64,000 nucleotides of DNA, taken from Planctomycetota bacterium (GTDB lineage: Bacteria; Planctomycetota; SZUA-567; H5-PLA8). The notes under the pieces were generated by a model that was not told the DNA's origin, made no database searches, and was given only the letters and a program-made list of their open reading frames with translations. Where the stretch lies: positions 1,955,326-2,019,325 of the forward strand of contig JAOSKN010000002.1 in assembly GCA_027493525.1 (NCBI GenBank), in the 5' to 3' direction. Shown here one piece after another: positions 6,940-16,300 of the stretch. Numbering within the stretch: position 1 is the first letter of the stretch; each line of letters opens with the position of its first letter. The position numbers and the translations under genes are program-made.

Positions 6940-9306
6940 ATGGGCCGGAAGATCGGAATCGACCTGGGCACGACGAACAGCGTGGTGGCGGTGGTGGACG
7001 GCCCGCGGCCGAAGGTGCTGGACAACCGCGAAGGCAAGCCGATGACGCGGTCGGTGGTGAGCCTGAAGAAGCGGCGCGGGGGCGCGGAGACGGAACTCAT
7101 CGTCGGCGACGTGGCGATGGACAACTTCGAACTGGCGCCGCGGGACACGATCATCTCGATCAAGCGGCTGATGGGGCGCAGCAGCACCGACGAGGAGGTG
7201 GCGAAGGTCCGGCGCAGCTACCCGTACGAAGTGGAATCGCTCTCGGCCGGAACCAAGGACAGCATCTGCGTGCGGATGGGCGGCAAGGAGTATACGCCCG
7301 TCGAGATCTCGGCGCTGATCCTGCAGAAGCTCAAGTCCGACGCCGAATTCCGGCTGGGCGAACCGGTCAGCCACGCGGTGATCACGGTGCCTGCGTACTT
7401 CACGGAGATCCAGAAGGACGCGACGCGCAAGGCGGGGCAGAAGGCCGGGCTGAAGGTGAAGATCATCGACGAGCCGACGGCGGCGGCGATCGCCTTCGGG
7501 CTGGACGCGATCGACACGAGCGAGCCGAAGTACGTGCTGGTCTACGATCTGGGCGGGGGGACGTTCGACATCTCGATCATGATCGTCCACAGCGGCTCGT
7601 TCGCGCAGATGAACCTGGAAGGCGACATGTGGCTGGGCGGGGACGACTTCGACCAGGTGATCGTGGACCTGGCCACGGCGCACGTGAAGCAGGAGTTCGG
7701 GATCCAGGTCGACACGGCGGACAAGCGCTACCACCGCTTCCTGGCCGCGCTGCGCAAGGCTTCGCGCGACAGCAAGGAACGGCTGAGCGCCTCGGACAGC
7801 GCGGACCTGATCCTGCCCAGCCTGCTCCAGGACGCCGAGAACAACCTGATCGACCTGGAACTGGAGGTCACGCGCAAGCGCTACGAGGAGCTGATCCGCC
7901 CGCTGGTGGAGCGTTCGCTGGACTTGGTGCGCAAGGCGATCGAGAACGCGAAGCTCTCCGCGGAGATGATCGACTACGTGCTGATGGCGGGGAACTCGAC
8001 CTGCATCCCGCTGGTGCAGAAGTCGATGGAGGCGATGTTCGGGTCGGGGAAGGTGCTGCGGAACGTCCACCCCAAGCATTGCGTGGCGCTGGGCGCGGCG
8101 CTGATGGCCGCGCGCTTCAGCGACGACGAACCGGCCGAAAACGGGGCGGAGGAGCCCGCCGCCCCGGAGATCGAGGGGCCGGAACTGGAGATCCACACGA
8201 TCACGCAGGGGAACTTCGGCGTGCAGGCGGCAGGGGACGTTTTCGCGGTCTTCATCCCCAAGGGCGACCCGTATCCGACGCCGCCGGAGAAGCGGATCCC
8301 GCAGACGTTCGCCACGCGGCACGCCAACCAGCGCATCGTCAGCTTCAAGGTGTACTGCGGCGAGAACCTGGAGCAGGCCAGCGCGAACGAGAAGCAGGGC
8401 GAGGTGTTCCTGTTTCTTCCGCCGGGGGTGCCGAAGGACAGCCGCATCCAGGTGAAGATCTGGATCGACCGCGACGGGATCTTCGATTTCCACGCGCAAC
8501 TCGACGGGGGCCAGGAGTTGCGCTTTCTGCGCCTGACCGGAGGGGAAGACCACAAGGCGGCCGAGGCGATCGAGACGCTGGAGCAGAACATCTCGGAGAA
8601 GGCCGCCAAACTGACGCCCGACCAGCGCGACCAGCTCGACACGATCCGTAACGAGGCCTTCCAGAAGATGGACGAGAAGGACTACGAAGGCGCGAAACAG
8701 GTGGCCGAAAAGTGCGAGGAGAAGGCCGCGGCGCTGGCCGCCGCGCACGACGCCGGGAAGACGGTCAGCGAAGTGAAGAAGGCGGAGAACATCGCGAGTT
8801 GGGCCGAACTGGTGCTGCGCGACTTCGGCTGGCTGCTCAGCGCGGGCGAAGAACAATGGCTGAAGAACTTCATCCGCGACATGCGCGCGCTGGCGAAGGA
8901 GAATCCGCCCGATATCGCGGAGCGGATCGTCCAGCTCGACAAGCAGCTCGACGACACCTTGCCGGGCGCGGTGCATCTGTTCATGAACGTGCGGACGGCG
9001 ATCAACACGCGCATCCGCCCGCAGGATCCAGGCGCCGCGGCGAACCTGCTGCGCGAGGTGCTGGAGGTCGAGAAGGCCTTCCGGGACAACGCGCAGCGCG
9101 CGCCGGAGATGCTGGACGCGCTGATCGGCAAGGTCGGGGACCTGATCAAGGAACTCGACGCACGGCAAGGCGCGGCCGCGGCGACGTGCAGCGCGTGCGG
9201 CGCGCAGCTCAACGGCGCGCGGCTCTGCCCGCAGTGCGGGGACGATTCGTGGGCGCCGAAGGCCGCGGGCGGCCGGGGCGGCGCGCGGACGTTTACCAGG
9301 CTCTGA
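6940..9306 (+). CDS. dnaK: DnaK/Hsp70 chaperone with C-terminal zinc ribbon
   Basis: The 788-residue product is an Hsp70 of about 150 residues more than usual. The ATPase domain shows IGIDLGTTNSVVAVVDG at the N-terminus, VPAYFTEIQKDATRKAG, YDLGGGTFDISIM near 202 and GDMWLGGDDFDQV. The adenosine motif is degenerate (MAGNSTCIPLVQ). The substrate-binding part is divergent and is followed by a long helical extension. Residues 750-767 hold a zinc ribbon, CSACGAQLNGARLCPQCG, not found in standard DnaK. AAGGAG before ATG 6940 fixes the start. Being encoded with its own GrpE and a J-like protein, it looks like a specialised paralogue. Four operon products carry paired-cysteine modules, which may hint at a shared docking mode. 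Confidence 0.9.
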   Translation: MGRKIGIDLGTTNSVVAVVDGPRPKVLDNREGKPMTRSVVSLKKRRGGAETELIVGDVAMDNFELAPRDTIISIKRLMGRSSTDEEVAKVRRSYPYEVESLSAGTKDSICVRMGGKEYTPVEISALILQKLKSDAEFRLGEPVSHAVITVPAYFTEIQKDATRKAGQKAGLKVKIIDEPTAAAIAFGLDAIDTSEPKYVLVYDLGGGTFDISIMIVHSGSFAQMNLEGDMWLGGDDFDQVIVDLATAHVKQEFGIQVDTADKRYHRFLAALRKASRDSKERLSASDSADLILPSLLQDAENNLIDLELEVTRKRYEELIRPLVERSLDLVRKAIENAKLSAEMIDYVLMAGNSTCIPLVQKSMEAMFGSGKVLRNVHPKHCVALGAALMAARFSDDEPAENGAEEPAAPEIEGPELEIHTITQGNFGVQAAGDVFAVFIPKGDPYPTPPEKRIPQTFATRHANQRIVSFKVYCGENLEQASANEKQGEVFLFLPPGVPKDSRIQVKIWIDRDGIFDFHAQLDGGQELRFLRLTGGEDHKAAEAIETLEQNISEKAAKLTPDQRDQLDTIRNEAFQKMDEKDYEGAKQVAEKCEEKAAALAAAHDAGKTVSEVKKAENIASWAELVLRDFGWLLSAGEEQWLKNFIRDMRALAKENPPDIAERIVQLDKQLDDTLPGAVHLFMNVRTAINTRIRPQDPGAAANLLREVLEVEKAFRDNAQRAPEMLDALIGKVGDLIKELDARQGAAAATCSACGAQLNGARLCPQCGDDSWAPKAAGGRGGARTFTRL

Positions 9307-9325
9307 TGAACCGGCGCGGCACGGC

Positions 9326-12148
9326 ATGAAAGACCCCCTCCAGACCCGCTCCTGCCCGTACGAGATCCTCGGGCTCGAGCGCCGCGTCGGCGGCGCCGAG
9401 ATCAACAGCGCGTTCAAGCGCGCCTTCGTCAAGCATCGCGGCGCGGCCAAGGTCGCCTTCGACCAGTTGAGCCGGCCCAACGAGCGCGCCAAGGCCGACC
9501 TGTTCATGTACGACCCGGCCGCGATGGAAGGCTGGGATCCGAATCCGGCCTACGATCCGGCGGCGCTCTCGCTCCAGCGCCGCGCCGAGACCGCCGCGAA
9601 GTGGGAGGCGCAGCTCCGGCATACCTTTCCCGAACTGTCGCGCGTGCATGGGCTGGGCGTGCTGCATTACTGGTGGGCGGTGCACGAGGACGAGCGGCTC
9701 CTGAAGCTCGCGGAAGCCGGCCCGCTGCCCGTGGAAGCCGCGCCGCCGGTGCGCGAACGCTGGCGCGAGGCGCTGGCCTACTGGAGCCTGCTGCTGAGTT
9801 CCGACCGGTTCTGGGACGAGCGGCAAATCCCGCGCGAACTGGCCGCCGAGGTGCGCCGCGCCCTGCGCGCCGAATTGGAGCACGGGCTCGCCGAGAAGTC
9901 GCGGGCGCACGCGGAGCTTGGCGCGCGCAGCGGTAACCCGGCGGCGGGCGAGGCCCTGGCGCGAGCCTACGCCGACCTGGCCGGGCAGTGGACGACGGAG
10001 CTGCATTGCGCGGAGGCGCTGGCCGCATCGGAGTTCCGCGTGCGCGGGATCGACCTCACCTGCGGCCAGTTGCTCCTCTCGAAGTACGATCTGCTGGAGA
10101 AGGCCCGCGAGCGGGTGGAATCGGACCTGCGCAGGCAGCCGACGAACGAGATCCTTCGCGCGCTGCGGATCATGCTCTCGCCGCACGCGGCGATCGCGAC
10201 GCGGATCGAGCTGCGGCAGTTCGACGCGGCGCTGGACGCGCTGGAGGCGCTGGACCGGGCGACGTGGGAGCAGGCCGAGGTGCAGCGGCTGCGCGCGGCG
10301 GCGCTGACCCAGCGCGCGCGGCAGCACGCGGAGCTGAATCGCATCGAGAAGGCGCTTACGGACTGGGAACAGGCCCTGCGCGCGCTGGAGGCGGCGGGCG
10401 CGGCGGAGGCCGAACGCGAAGAACTCCGCGCGGAGATCGTGGGCGTCTGCATGGAGAAGGCGTCCGCGTACCGGGACGACCAGGAGGAGAAAGCGCAGGT
10501 CCTGCAGAACGCCTTCGGGGTGACTCAGAGCCCGCGGTTGACGGAAGCGCTGGGCGAACTGCTGCGCACGCGGGCGATCGCCCTTTTCAACGCGGCCTAC
10601 GACCGCGAGAAAATCGAGGATCTCACGCCGGAACTGGTGGCGCAGTACGAGCAGTCGCTGGCGCTGTTGAAGCGCGCGGTGAACTACGATTCGGCGCGCG
10701 CGAAGGAGGACTTGCAGTACATCGCCGAGACGGTCGCGAACAAGAAGGAGACGCTCCAGGCCCCGCGGCCCGCACGCCAGTTGAGCCGCCTGGCCCTGGA
10801 CGCGCTGAACCGCAACCGGACGGCGGAGGCCGTGGCGCTGATGCGCATGGCGCTGGAGCGTTGCGGCGCGGCGCCCCTGGCAGCCTACAAGGACCAGCTC
10901 GTCAAGCTGCTGGTCGCGCAGGCGCGGGAGCTCGGAAACGAGGTCATCAACCAGCTCAACGCCGAGACGCGCAATAAGAACGCGGCGATCGACGCCTTCC
11001 TGGCCGGCGGGCGCCTGGCGGCCTCGGCGCTGGGCCTGCGCGCGTGCCATCAGTGCGGCACGACGTACCTCGAGGGCGGCTCCTCCTTTACGTTCAACGA
11101 CGGGAGGCATTACCTTTTCTGCGTCGGTTGCTCGGGGAAATTCCAGGCGCTCAACGCGCCCGTCGCGGCATCCCGCGAGATGAAGGCGCGAATCCAGGAC
11201 GCCAAAGGACTGGCCCAGGAAGCGGCGGAACTCGTGCCGGAGCACGCCGACGCGAAGCAGTGCCGGACGTGGCTGGACGAGAACTTCAAAGACGTCCAGG
11301 CGCCGGGCGAAAAGGGCTTCGTGGAGGGCGGGTTCTCGGCGACGGACATTCCCGCGGCGGAGGTGGGCGGACCGGCGTTCCTGGCGCTGCTGGGCATCGG
11401 CGGCGCGCTGTATTTCGGGTATCAGCAGATGATCGAATTCCGCCCCGAGGGCATGCTGGCCGCGTATGCGGGCGCGGCGCTGCTGGCCACCTGGGTGGCG
11501 TACGTCAAGGGCTACGGCGTGCTGTTCGGTCTTCCGGTGAGCGTGCTTATCTCGCCGCCGCTGGCCTGGGTCGCCTGGCTCGCGGCGCCGGACCGGGCTT
11601 TCCTGCGCACCCTGAGGAAGCGCGAGCGGGAGCGAGCCGAGGAAGAGCGCAAGCGAATCCGCGAGGCGGCGGCCGTGGGGCTTTCCAAGGAGGAGGCCGC
11701 GAGGCGCGCCACGTCGGGGGAGCGCGGCGCGAAGCTACGCGCGCTGGGCGACGAGCGGCTCGAGGCCAAGGAATACGGCCTGGCCGCCGACAGTTTTGAG
11801 CTGGCCGCGCACTATCACGGCGAGGCCCAGGATGTCGCCGCGCAGGCCTTGGCGCTCTACTACGCCGCCTACGCGCTGCAGCCGGACCAGAACCCGAACG
11901 GGGCGTGGGCCGCCGCCGCGGAACGCTACCGCCAGGCCGCGAAGCTCTACGCAGGGACGCCCGACCGCCTGATGGAAGGGCGTTCGAAGAGCCAGCTCGC
12001 CGTAAGCCTGATCGAAGGCGCGACCGCGAAGATGACGCCCGAGGCTCGCGAATTGTTCGCCGAAGCCGTGCGATTGAAGCGCGCCGCCGGCGACGAGGAG
12101 AGCGCCAAGGCTTCGGAGGCGTGGATTGCTTCGAGCCCGGCCCCGTAA
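9326..12148 (+). CDS. Membrane TPR protein with J-like N-terminus lacking HPD
   Basis: The 940-residue product starts SCPYEILGLERRVGGAEINS and continues AFKRAFVKHRGAAKVAFDQL, then SRPNERAKADLFMYD. This matches the helix pattern of a DnaJ domain, but the HPD that stimulates Hsp70 ATPase is replaced (KHRG). A long helical TPR-like region follows. A zinc-binding pair (CHQCG ... CVGC) lies near residues 575-600. Two or three membrane segments occupy about 683-765 (FLALLGIGGALYFGY; LLATWVAY...SVLISPPLAWVAWL). A charged linker and more TPRs end the protein. It may tether DnaK to the membrane; the missing HPD suggests binding without classical activation. It stands 19 bases after dnaK. Confidence 0.7.
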   Translation: MKDPLQTRSCPYEILGLERRVGGAEINSAFKRAFVKHRGAAKVAFDQLSRPNERAKADLFMYDPAAMEGWDPNPAYDPAALSLQRRAETAAKWEAQLRHTFPELSRVHGLGVLHYWWAVHEDERLLKLAEAGPLPVEAAPPVRERWREALAYWSLLLSSDRFWDERQIPRELAAEVRRALRAELEHGLAEKSRAHAELGARSGNPAAGEALARAYADLAGQWTTELHCAEALAASEFRVRGIDLTCGQLLLSKYDLLEKARERVESDLRRQPTNEILRALRIMLSPHAAIATRIELRQFDAALDALEALDRATWEQAEVQRLRAAALTQRARQHAELNRIEKALTDWEQALRALEAAGAAEAEREELRAEIVGVCMEKASAYRDDQEEKAQVLQNAFGVTQSPRLTEALGELLRTRAIALFNAAYDREKIEDLTPELVAQYEQSLALLKRAVNYDSARAKEDLQYIAETVANKKETLQAPRPARQLSRLALDALNRNRTAEAVALMRMALERCGAAPLAAYKDQLVKLLVAQARELGNEVINQLNAETRNKNAAIDAFLAGGRLAASALGLRACHQCGTTYLEGGSSFTFNDGRHYLFCVGCSGKFQALNAPVAASREMKARIQDAKGLAQEAAELVPEHADAKQCRTWLDENFKDVQAPGEKGFVEGGFSATDIPAAEVGGPAFLALLGIGGALYFGYQQMIEFRPEGMLAAYAGAALLATWVAYVKGYGVLFGLPVSVLISPPLAWVAWLAAPDRAFLRTLRKRERERAEEERKRIREAAAVGLSKEEAARRATSGERGAKLRALGDERLEAKEYGLAADSFELAAHYHGEAQDVAAQALALYYAAYALQPDQNPNGAWAAAAERYRQAAKLYAGTPDRLMEGRSKSQLAVSLIEGATAKMTPEARELFAEAVRLKRAAGDEESAKASEAWIASSPAP

Positions 12149-12163
12149 CGGAGAAACGCCGTC

Positions 12164-13390
12164 ATGAAATGCCCCGCGTGCCCCTGCGATGTCGTCCCGC
12201 CCCAGGCCTTGCGCTGTCCGGGCTGCGGCGCGGACCTGACACCGCTTCGGCGGCTTCAGGAACTCGCGGCGCTGCACTACAACGAGGCGCTCCGCCTGGC
12301 CGAGCGCGGCGCGGTGGAGAGCGCGCTGGTCCAGGCCGCGTCAGCCGCGGCGCTGGACGCGCGCGCGGCGGCGCCCCGCGTGCTGCTGGGCAAGCTGCTC
12401 TGGAAGTGCGACCGGCGGCGCGAGGCGCTGCGGCAATTCAAGGAAGCGCTGGGGCTGGACCCGCAGCACGACGACGCGAAGCGCCTGGCCGAAGAAGCCG
12501 AGAAGGCGCTTGCGGAGGCGGTTCCGGCGCCGCGTGCCGTTCCAGCGGCTCCGGCCGTGCAAGCCGCGCCGGCGGCGGGCCTCTGGATCGGCGTGGGCGC
12601 GGCGGCGCTGCTGGCCCTGGCCGCGCTGCTTACGCGCGGCGGAGGCGTGGACAACGAGCGCGTCGAACGGCTGGAGGCCGGGGTGGCGGCGCAGGGGTCC
12701 GAGACGCGGAAGCTTGAAGCGGACCTGGCGTCGAACCGCGAGCGGCTCGAGCGCTCTGATCGGGACTGGAAAGGACTGGTTCAAAGCCTGGCGAAGGCCG
12801 AGGCCGTTAGTACGCTCGACCGGAAGCTGGACGCGTTCGACAAGCGGCTCGCGTCGCTCGGCGCGTTGCGGGGCGATCTGGACGCGCTGCGCGAGACACT
12901 GGGCAAAGTGGACGAGCGGCTCGCGGGGCTCCAGGAACTGGCCGAACGGCAGGCGCGGCAGGTCGTCGCGGCCGAAACAGGCTTGAAGCGCCAGGACGAG
13001 CGCGTGGCGGGCGTGGCGCGGCGCGTGGAGGCGCTGGAAGCCCGTCCGGCGCAACCGGCGCCTGCGGCGTCCGAATCGGGCCGGCTGGAAGGCCGGGTCG
13101 AGGAGCTGAACCGGGCGCTGGAAGTCGAACGCGTGGACCGGGCGCGGCTGCTGCGCGAGATGTTCGCGGTGCTGCAGCCGCCGGAAGCGCGGGATCTCGC
13201 GGTCCGCCTCGCGCGGGTGCGGGAGAGCCTGGAGACGCTGCGCGCGAACGTGGGCAGCCTGAAGGACCGCGAGGCCGTGGCGGAGATGGAACGTACGGTC
13301 GCGAGCGCCGAGGCGGAGTACGCGCGGCGCTTCGGCGATCTGGAGCGGCTGGCGCGCAAGCTGGCCGCGGCATCCAATCCCAGGGACTGA
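12164..13390 (+). CDS. Zinc-ribbon, TPR, single-TM, coiled-coil protein
   Basis: The 408-residue product opens with a zinc ribbon (CPACPCDV...RCPGCGADL, residues 3-24). Two TPR-like repeats (about 35-120) and an Ala/Pro linker follow. One transmembrane helix (GLWIGVGAAALLALAALL, about 140-157) leads to a long predicted coiled coil to the C-terminus. With the ribbon inside, the coil would lie outside the cytoplasm. The heptad-rich tail and the single TM suggest a structural or scaffolding subunit. GGAG precedes the ATG; the next gene follows after two bases. No family is recognised. Confidence 0.7.
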   Translation: MKCPACPCDVVPPQALRCPGCGADLTPLRRLQELAALHYNEALRLAERGAVESALVQAASAAALDARAAAPRVLLGKLLWKCDRRREALRQFKEALGLDPQHDDAKRLAEEAEKALAEAVPAPRAVPAAPAVQAAPAAGLWIGVGAAALLALAALLTRGGGVDNERVERLEAGVAAQGSETRKLEADLASNRERLERSDRDWKGLVQSLAKAEAVSTLDRKLDAFDKRLASLGALRGDLDALRETLGKVDERLAGLQELAERQARQVVAAETGLKRQDERVAGVARRVEALEARPAQPAPAASESGRLEGRVEELNRALEVERVDRARLLREMFAVLQPPEARDLAVRLARVRESLETLRANVGSLKDREAVAEMERTVASAEAEYARRFGDLERLARKLAAASNPRD

Positions 13391-13392
13391 GC

Positions 13393-16300
13393 ATGTTCAC
13401 CGAAGACGGGCAGCGCATCGTGGACGGCGTGAAGGACATCGCGTTCACGCTGAACGCGCAGGAACTGGACGTCGCGCACCTGCTGGGCGCGCTGGTCCGG
13501 GACCGGATCGCGCTGGGGCTGCTGGCGGAAGCCACGGGCCTGGCGCGCGAATCGCTGCTGCGTCGCGTGGCGGTTCCGGAGGCGCCGCGGCGCTGTGCGG
13601 GCTCGCTCGCGGTCTCCGCGAAGTTGCGGCCGGTGCTGGTGGAAGCCCAGGAGCTGGCCGAAGCGCACCCGGATCCGCGCGGGGCGGGGCTGGTGGACCT
13701 CGTCCACCTGGCCTGCGCGGCGGGGCTTTCCGCCGAGGCGCGCGGGATCCTGGGGGCCGGGGCGGTGGAGCGCGGCGCGGTGGAGGGGCTGCTGGCGCGC
13801 TGGATCCGGCGCGAGGCGCGGGCGCCGAAGCTGGACGACCTGACCGCGCGTTTCGTCGCGCTGCGCGGGCTCCTGCAGCAGCGGCTCTTCGGGCAGGAGG
13901 AAGCGATCCACAGCTTCGTCGAGGGGCTTTTCAGCGCGGAACTGGTCGCGGGCGGCGACGCGCAGCGGCGCGCCCCGCGGGCGCTCTTCGTCCTGGCCGG
14001 CCCGCCGGGCGTGGGCAAGACGTTTCTCGCCGAGCTGGCGGCCGAGCATCTGAAGCGCCCGTTCAAGCGCTTCGACATGAGCGCCTACGCGGGAAACCTG
14101 CAAGCCGAACAGCTCGTGGGGCTCGACCGCAGCGTCCACGCCTCGCGGCCCGGCGCGCTGACGGGATTCGTCGCCGAACACCCCGACGCGGTGCTGATCT
14201 TCGACGAGATCGAGCGCGCGCATCCGAACGCGATCCTGTACTTCCTCCAGCTCCTCGACGCGGGGCAGCTCGAGGACAAGTTCCTGCAGCGGAACGTCGC
14301 CTTCGGCGAGACGATCGTGATCTTCACCACGAACGCCGGGCGCCGGCTGTACGACCAGCCCAACGCGACGGGCCTGCGCAGCGCGGGCGGATTTCACCGC
14401 CGGACGATCCTCGACGCGCTGGAGCAGGAGCGCCACCCGCTGACGGGCGAGCCGTACTTCCCGCCTTCGATCTGCTCGCGCTTCGCGACGGGTTGCCCGG
14501 TGCTCTTCAACCGGCTGGGCGTCAACGAGCTGGAGCGCGTGGCGCGCGCGGAGCTGGAGCGGGTAGGGGCGCTCTTCGAGCGGCAGTACGGCAAGCGCGT
14601 GACGTTCGAGGAAGAGGTTCCCATCGCGCTGATCCTGCGCGAAGGCGGGCACGGGGACGCGCGGACGCTGCGCGCGCAAGCCGGCGCGTTCCTGAAGGGC
14701 GAGATCATGCGTTTCTGCCAGCTCTTCAAGGCCGGAAACCTCGACGCGGCGCTCGAACAGGCCGACGAGATCGGGATCGGCCTGGAAGGCGGGTTGCGGC
14801 AGGTGCCCGACGAGGTCCGGCGCCTGTTCCAGCCGGCGCGGAAGGCGCGCATCCTGGCCTGCGCGCCTCCCGGGGTCGTCGAGTCGCTGCGGCGGATCGT
14901 GCCGCAGGCCGAGTGGCTGGCGGCGCACGACCACGCGAGCGCGGCGCAGGCGCTGGTGCGCGAGGACGCGGACTTCGCCGTGCTCGACCTGTGGCTGGGC
15001 CAGGAAACGGCGGCGACGAGCCAGACCGTGCGCCACTTCGACCACACGCCCCTGGGGGCGAACAGCCTGGGCGAGGGGCAGCGGATCCTCAAGACGCTGC
15101 GGCAGCGCTTCCCGGGCATTCCCGTGTACCTGGTCTCGCGCGACGCGCAGGGCGCCACGGGGCCGGGCGCGATCGACGACGAGCTTTTCGCGGCGTGCAT
15201 GCGGGCCGGCGGCGCGCGCGGGGTGCTCGCGCTGGACTGCCTTGACGAGCAGCTCGAAGGGGCGCCCGAGCGGCGTGCGCGATTCGCCGCGGCCCTCGAT
15301 GGGATCGCGCGGCAACTGTACCGCGAACGCAAGGCTTTCGAGCTGGCGCGGGAAGGAGCGGTGCTGCGCTTCGACAGCGTCCCCGCGGTGGACAAGGCGC
15401 GGCGGCGGATCGCGATCCGGCTGCGGAATTTTTCGATCGGGCGCGCGGTCTCGGCGCTGGACGTGGGCGGGCTGCTCGACGAAGTGGAACGCCCGCAGAC
15501 GCGCTTCGCGGACGTGGTCGGGGCCGAGCGGGTCAAGCAGGAGCTGGGCTTCCTGCTGGAATGCCTGAAGGGCGCGGGCAAACTGCGCGGGCTGGGGGCG
15601 AAGCCGCCGGCGGGACTGCTGCTGCACGGCCCGCCGGGAACGGGCAAGACGATGCTCGCGCGGGCGCTGGCGGGCGAGTCCCGGGCGGCGTTCCTGCCGG
15701 TGGTCGCCAGCCAGTTCGTGACGATGTGGCAGGGCAGCGGCGCGCAGAACGTGCGCGAACTCTTCGCGCGCGCCCGGCGGTACGCGCCGGCGATCGTCTT
15801 CATCGACGAGATCGACCTGATCGGCGCACCGCGCGGCGCGGCGCCGGGGATCGGACACGGGGAAGAGGTCGCGCTCAACGCGCTGCTCTCCGAGATGGAC
15901 GGCTTCGCGGGGCAGCCTCCCGACCGCCCGGTGTTTGTGCTCGGCGCGACGAATACGGACCTGCAAGGGGGGCGCGCGGGCGGGGCCGGGCGTGGGCTGG
16001 ATCCCGCGCTGCTGCGGCGTTTCTCGAGGCTGCTCTACGTCGGGCTGCCGGATACCGCGGCGCGCGCCGAGTTCCTGCGCAAGCGCCTGGCGGAGTTGGG
16101 CGGCGCGCAATTGCATGGCGCGGCGGAGCGGCTGGCTGAACTTTCCCCGGGCCTGAGTTTCGCGGATCTCGAGAACGCGCTCCTGGCCGCGCTGCGCGCG
16201 GCGCTGGCGACGGACCAGGGCCTGTCCGAGGACGGCCTGGTCGCGGCGCTCGATGAACTGCTCCTGGGCGAGGAGCGGCCCTGGTCGAAGGAATTGCTGG

